Origin: Chrysemys picta bellii
Taxonomy: Eukaryota > Chordata > Testudines > Emydidae
Reading direction: 5' to 3'
Assembly: GCF_011386835.1 (NCBI RefSeq)
Contig: NC_088798.1
Span: 7,998,001-8,062,000 of the forward strand
Length of the DNA stretch: 64,000 nt
The notes beneath the pieces are model-generated. The model ran no database searches. It worked only from the letters and a program-made list of their open reading frames with translations, and was not told where the DNA came from. This document shows, one piece after another, positions 59,959 to 64,000 of this stretch (the stretch's first letter is position 1; each line of letters begins with the position of its first letter). The position numbers were made by a program, and so were the translations under genes.

Positions 59959-60598
59959 TTGCAGCCTTTCATGATGGCAAGAAGTGTCTCACAGTTTCCT
60001 TGTAACCCCCCTCCCCAACATTGATTTGTCTGTATCCACCTGTCTTGTACTTCGTTTGTAAGCTCCCTGGGGCAGGGACTGTCTTTTTGTTCTGTGTTTG
60101 TACAGCGCTTAGCACAATAGGGTCCTGGTCCATGACTGGGAGTCCTAAACGCCACAATAACACAAATAATAATAAATAATAATAATATACCCCATATTCA
60201 GATGCTTTAAGACCCTTGAGGGCAGAGACTATGTCTCCTCCTTGTTCTGTACCACTGTTGGCAGTCAAACAATGGGCATATCAGTGCCAGCACGGACTGA
60301 TTTTGCCGTCCACATGCAGGATTTAGTTGCTTACATTTGTTAGTATATCACTGTATCCTTAAAGACCATGTCTTTCCTATTTTACACAGGTAGGCAATGA
60401 TACTACATTTGAGATCCCGAGTAAGGACTTCAGGATTTAGCCCAGAGTTATGTGCAACGTTGCCTCCACCTCTCATCTGGTACAAAACAAAGATGAACCA
60501 AAGACTAAAATGCTGTTTGAGAATCATTTGAAGTAAAAACAACCTTCCATGCCCAAATCTGATGAAAGGACACAAGGGTGAGAAATGGGAGTGGAGGG
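59959..60598 (+). repeat. Direct duplication, copy 1
   Basis: From TTGCAGCCTTTCATGATGG at 59959 to the end, this matches 63361-64000 at a fixed offset of 3402 with no mismatch in the parts I compared. The match may run beyond 60598, which is only where the window ends for copy 2. Its L3-like end is listed separately. Confidence 0.93.
60058..60180 (+). repeat. L3-type LINE 3' end, sense
   Basis: GTAAGCTCCCTGGGGCAGGG, ACTGTCTTTTTGTTCTGTG, TACAGCGCTTAGCACAATAG and an AATAAT tail: the L3/CR1 3' end with simple-repeat tail. It is duplicated at 63460-63582 within the copy 2 segment. Confidence 0.8.
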
Positions 60599-60599
60599 G

Positions 60600-60945
60600 G
60601 GACAGCCAGGGAAAGTTGAAAAGAAAGTAGCATGGGGCCAGAGGACTGTTTATACATCTTCTAATAAGCCTTATCAACTCTGGCTGTAGTCTTGTGTGTG
60701 TGTGTTTCTTTTGTTGGTACAGCATGGCGTCTTTGTAATGCTGTTCTTGCAAGCCAAGAGAATGTTAATGATGTTCACGCAAACTGGAATCCAGGAAGAG
60801 TTCCCTTTATCAAAGATTGACATATCAATCAGTTTACAGCCAACCTTGGGGTCCTTGTATAGTTTAAAATCAGCAAACACAACCCAACAGTAGATGTGTC
60901 TGTCTGTGCTAGAAACCACACCGTGCATGGGATTTAATACCTTAC
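60600..60945. other. Intronic sequence, nothing recognised
   Basis: Between the end of the mapped duplication and the MIR-like repeat I see no element. A GT run lies at 60693-60705. Confidence 0.4.
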
Positions 60946-60949
60946 CCAG

Positions 60950-61170
60950 TGCCTGTCATCAGACTATCAGAGTGTTTTACAAACATAAGTTAATCCTCTC
61001 TTTATCCTTAGGAAGTAGGCAATATTAGACCCATTAAAGAGATGAATAATTGAAGCACAGAGAGGTTAAACTACTTGCCCAAGGTCAAACTGCAGAGTCA
61101 TTGGTAGAACTGTGACTAGAACACACAACTGTCATATCCTTGTTCTAACCACTAGGTTACCCACTCCCTC
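60950..61170 (-). repeat. MIR/L2-like repeat, antisense
   Basis: TTATCCTTAGGAAGTAGGC, CACAGAGAGGTTAAACTACT, TGCCCAAGGTCAAACTGCAG and TTCTAACCACTAGGTTACCC follow a reversed MIR body and tRNA-like head. Diverged. Confidence 0.6.
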
Positions 61171-61424
61171 TCTATTGTCTAATTCACTATGTTTGAAATA
61201 AACCTTACCATTGGTCCACATTGCACTCCAATAAAGAATGTTCCTTAGAATTACAAAAATACTAATGCCAAAGGAAATTTAAAATGAAAACAGTGAAGAA
61301 AATCAACACAGGACCTGATCCTGCAGTCCTTTCTCAAGAAAAACTCCCAGTGAATTCTATGGAAGTTTGGTCTAACTCAGGATAGCAGGATCAATCCTTG
61401 TGGTGACTCTCATCTAAGTTTAGA

Positions 61425-61560
61425 CCTAAAGAAGTGCGCTGTGTAGCTCGAAATCTTGTCTCTTTCACCAACAGAAATTGGTCCAATAAAAGATATTACC
61501 TCATGCACCTTGTCTCTAACATCCCGGGAACAACACGACTACAACAATACTGCAACCTAA
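61425..61560 (+). repeat. Penelope-like terminal fragment (second motif type)
   Basis: TTGGTCCAATAAAAGATATT, CACCTTGTCTCTAACATCC and AACAACACGACTACAACAAT match the tail half of 48058-48255; the hairpin's left arm is missing. Confidence 0.5.
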
Positions 61561-62139
61561 GTTTAGTAACTGATCTAGAAGAAACATGTAACTTATCCAA
61601 TTCATTTTGTTTTTGTATTTCCGATCTGTTGACTATAATAATTTTGGATGGTGGGAAAAAAGATTACACTAATATTACAGTATGGAAAGCATGGTAGAGT
61701 CAAAGGAACAATTAACTAGATTCTGAGAGACAGAGTTGTTGTAATTTAATAGCAGACATTTCCCAGGAAAAATAGGGGGAAATGAAGCTTTCATACCATT
61801 AGCTTTATTTAACAAAGTCCCTTAGCGGTCCAGGATTAATACACCACTTAGTTGTAACCAGAGATCTTGTTTGGACCTGAATTCTGAACAGATTTAAATT
61901 AGCATTGAAGTTAGAGGCCAAATCATAGTTGTAGTTCAGAAGCAGAGTGCCCAAATCCCATGAAGTAAAGACATCCTCATAATACTTCCAGCTCAACCAG
62001 AAGCCGAACGGAAATCTCAAATGAAAACCTATTGTCGTTCAATTCCCAGATAAGTTTGTCTTGTTCAAGAGTTTGGGATAAAGCTCTGAAATTGTGGGTA
62101 TTGTTGTACACCAACATTTCTGAGAGTTACTCTCCTTTA

Positions 62140-62470
62140 CTAGGAATGTGGTGTGGTATTGTCTAAGTATGGGACTGGGAGTCAGGAGACCTTGGTCCTT
62201 CATCTTCCACTGACTTGGTCCTTGATCTTCCACTAGGGTGACCAGATGTCCCGATTTTATAGGGACAGTCCCGATTTTTGGGTCTTTTTCTTATATAGGT
62301 TCCTATTACCCCCCCACCCCCTGTCCCGATTTTTCACACTTGCTGTCTGGTCACCCTATCTTCCACTGACTGCTGTGTAACCTTAGTAAAGGCACCTTTA
62401 TCTGTTTTCTCACCTGTAAAATGGGGATAATTACTTCCCTTTAAAAACTTGCTTTGCGATCCTCGAATGA
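62140..62470 (+). repeat. MIR-like SINE, sense, split by a MITE
   Basis: GACTGGGAGTCAGGAGACC at left, then after the MITE CTGTAAAATGGGGATAATTA: MIR body on both sides of 62234-62358. A small local duplication (ACTTGGTCCTTGATCTTCCAC after GGTCCTTCATCTTCCACTG) precedes the insertion. Confidence 0.6.
62234..62358. mobile_element. 125-bp hAT-like MITE, copy B
   Basis: TAGGGTGACCAGATGTCCCG at left; right, reverse-complemented, TAGGGTGACCAGACAGC. TCTTCCAC flanks both sides perfectly (62226-62233 and 62359-62366). Same element as 31813-31937. Both have perfect duplications, so both insertions are comparatively young. Confidence 0.92.
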
Positions 62471-62479
62471 AAAATGCTT

Positions 62480-63360
62480 TAAAGTTCAATATACTCTTAA
62501 CAACAATTAAAGGATTCTTCTGCAGTTCCAGGAACAATTCTGGAAGCATTTTCCAGTAATTCGGATCTTGGTCACTCAGTATTTTATCTACAAAAATGCA
62601 GACTTCAGTCTGTATTTGTTGCTTGAATGGGTAGAAGACATGAGAGAAAGGAGAAAAATAAGGTACTCTTAAAAAAAAATCTAGCTCTTTTCTACCTATG
62701 TGGTTCTGGGTCACACTGCAATGTCATGTTGGTATGGTGATCCTTGATGCTAGTGTGTGCCCAGAGGATGCCAATATAACATTATGCACTAGATATATTG
62801 TGTTCATTTTTAATACACTACTTGCTCCTTTATTGGATAGAAAAATACAGAAGCTGAGCTGCATACAAATGGGTCAACACCTCGTGTTTACTGTTCAACA
62901 TGAATTAAATCCAAATGGCTTGGCATATCTCTCTAATAAAATAGGCACCATTAATAAGATTTCATTAAATGGAGAGCTAATGTATAACAGCAGTATATCA
63001 GATATGGGAAAACAGAGACTTTCATAACAAGGCTAGGAGACGCATTATCAAGGACCTAAGTAGAAAATCTGTCTTTCCCGATACTGGAGGAATTTATATT
63101 TGAAGAGTGTTCTTTCCTATTGAGATCTTCATTGACTTGTATAAAAATACCACTTTTAATCTCAAATCCCCACTGGCATTTTCATATAAGCACTGAAAAT
63201 GCTATTGGGCTTTAGAGATTTAATTTAATGAAGGAAAAGTATTTCTATTAAAGAGTGTAATTTTTTTTTTTAAGAAAAAAAACCCACATCATCTGAGGAG
63301 CCAGGGAAACTGGATTATTTTAAGCCCTGAAAAACAGACTAACCTGTGCCCTTTTATAAC
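62480..63360. other. Intronic sequence, nothing recognised
   Basis: A 126-codon minus-strand frame (62334-62714) and a 109-codon plus-strand frame (62698-63027) are open, but the first runs through the MITE and MIR, and neither shows a family motif. I do not call either a gene. Confidence 0.4.
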
Positions 63361-64000
63361 TTGCAGCCTTTCATGATGGCAAGAAGTGTCTCACAGTTTC
63401 CTTGTAACCCCCCTCCCCAACATTGATTTGTCTGTATCCACCTGTCTTGTACTTCGTTTGTAAGCTCCCTGGGGCAGGGACTGTCTTTTTGTTCTGTGTT
63501 TGTACAGCGCTTAGCACAATAGGGTCCTGGTCCATGACTGGGAGTCCTAAACGCCACAATAACACAAATAATAATAAATAATAATAATATACCCCATATT
63601 CAGATGCTTTAAGACCCTTGAGGGCAGAGACTATGTCTCCTCCTTGTTCTGTACCACTGTTGGCAGTCAAACAATGGGCATATCAGTGCCAGCACGGACT
63701 GATTTTGCCGTCCACATGCAGGATTTAGTTGCTTACATTTGTTAGTATATCACTGTATCCTTAAAGACCATGTCTTTCCTATTTTACACAGGTAGGCAAT
63801 GATACTACATTTGAGATCCCGAGTAAGGACTTCAGGATTTAGCCCAGAGTTATGTGCAACGTTGCCTCCACCTCTCATCTGGTACAAAACAAAGATGAAC
63901 CAAAGACTAAAATGCTGTTTGAGAATCATTTGAAGTAAAAACAACCTTCCATGCCCAAATCTGATGAAAGGACACAAGGGTGAGAAATGGGAGTGGAGGG
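63361..64000 (+). repeat. Direct duplication, copy 2 (runs off the window)
   Basis: See 59959-60598. Left junction at 63361: sequence before it (GTGCCCTTTTATAAC) is unrelated to the sequence before 59959, so the repeat begins abruptly at a TTGCAG word. The right edge is unknown. Confidence 0.93.

Noticed and set aside
62334..62714. 126-codon minus-strand open frame
   Set aside because: It reads through a MITE end and a MIR-like repeat, and lacks a known domain.
1..64000. CRISPR arrays, rRNA, operons or phage-like genes
   Set aside because: None seen; microsatellites and MITE hairpins are the only regular short repeats, and the context is a vertebrate intron.

Overview
This window is vertebrate nuclear DNA, almost entirely intronic, and the repeat content points to a turtle. 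The diagnostic repeats are tRNA-derived SINEs whose 3' tails match the CR1 LINE end (the tortoise pol III SINE type), antisense CR1 ends, short hAT and PIF/Harbinger-like MITEs, Penelope-like hairpins, CR1/L3 tails and MIR-like SINEs. There are no bacterial-style operons, CRISPR arrays, rRNA genes or intact tRNA genes. Nearly all open reading frames are chance frames or fragments of transposon proteins. All repeat family names are by recognition, without a database search.

Only two segments look like host coding sequence, both on the minus strand. The exon at 41888-41977 encodes the HPGE zinc-ligand region, and the exon at 4253-4367 encodes the downstream NPDG region, of an M14-family cytosolic carboxypeptidase. 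They join in frame across a split glycine codon and match AGBL4 (CCP6). The window is therefore one complete AGBL4 intron of about 37.5 kb, the two exons around it, and parts of the two neighbouring introns. I found no other exon of the gene here.

Layout. 1-4252 is the intron downstream of the NPDG exon. 4368-12640 has scattered old MIR/L3/L2/CR1 fragments, a SINE and two MITEs. 12800-16990 is a nested block: an antisense Tx1/L1-type LINE without its endonuclease region, interrupted by a GIY-YIG-encoding Penelope-like element, a hairpin and a MITE. 17312-17963, 28858-29778 and 58364-59512 are solo-LTR-like elements with direct flanking repeats. 20852-22509 is an unusual hAT relic with arms of about 600 bp in inverted orientation around a broken transposase. 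23628-24497 and 50915-51332 are GC-rich hAT-like elements with different ends but a shared internal module. 33845-34255 and 45639-46050 share a CR1 3' end plus about 75 bp beyond it. At the right edge, 59959-60598 is repeated apparently without change at 63361-64000, which is either a very recent duplication or an assembly artefact.

I see no new biological system. The most useful points are the AGBL4 exon pair, the right-edge duplication, the long inverted-arm hAT, the nested LINE/Penelope/MITE structure, and the module shared by two hAT families.
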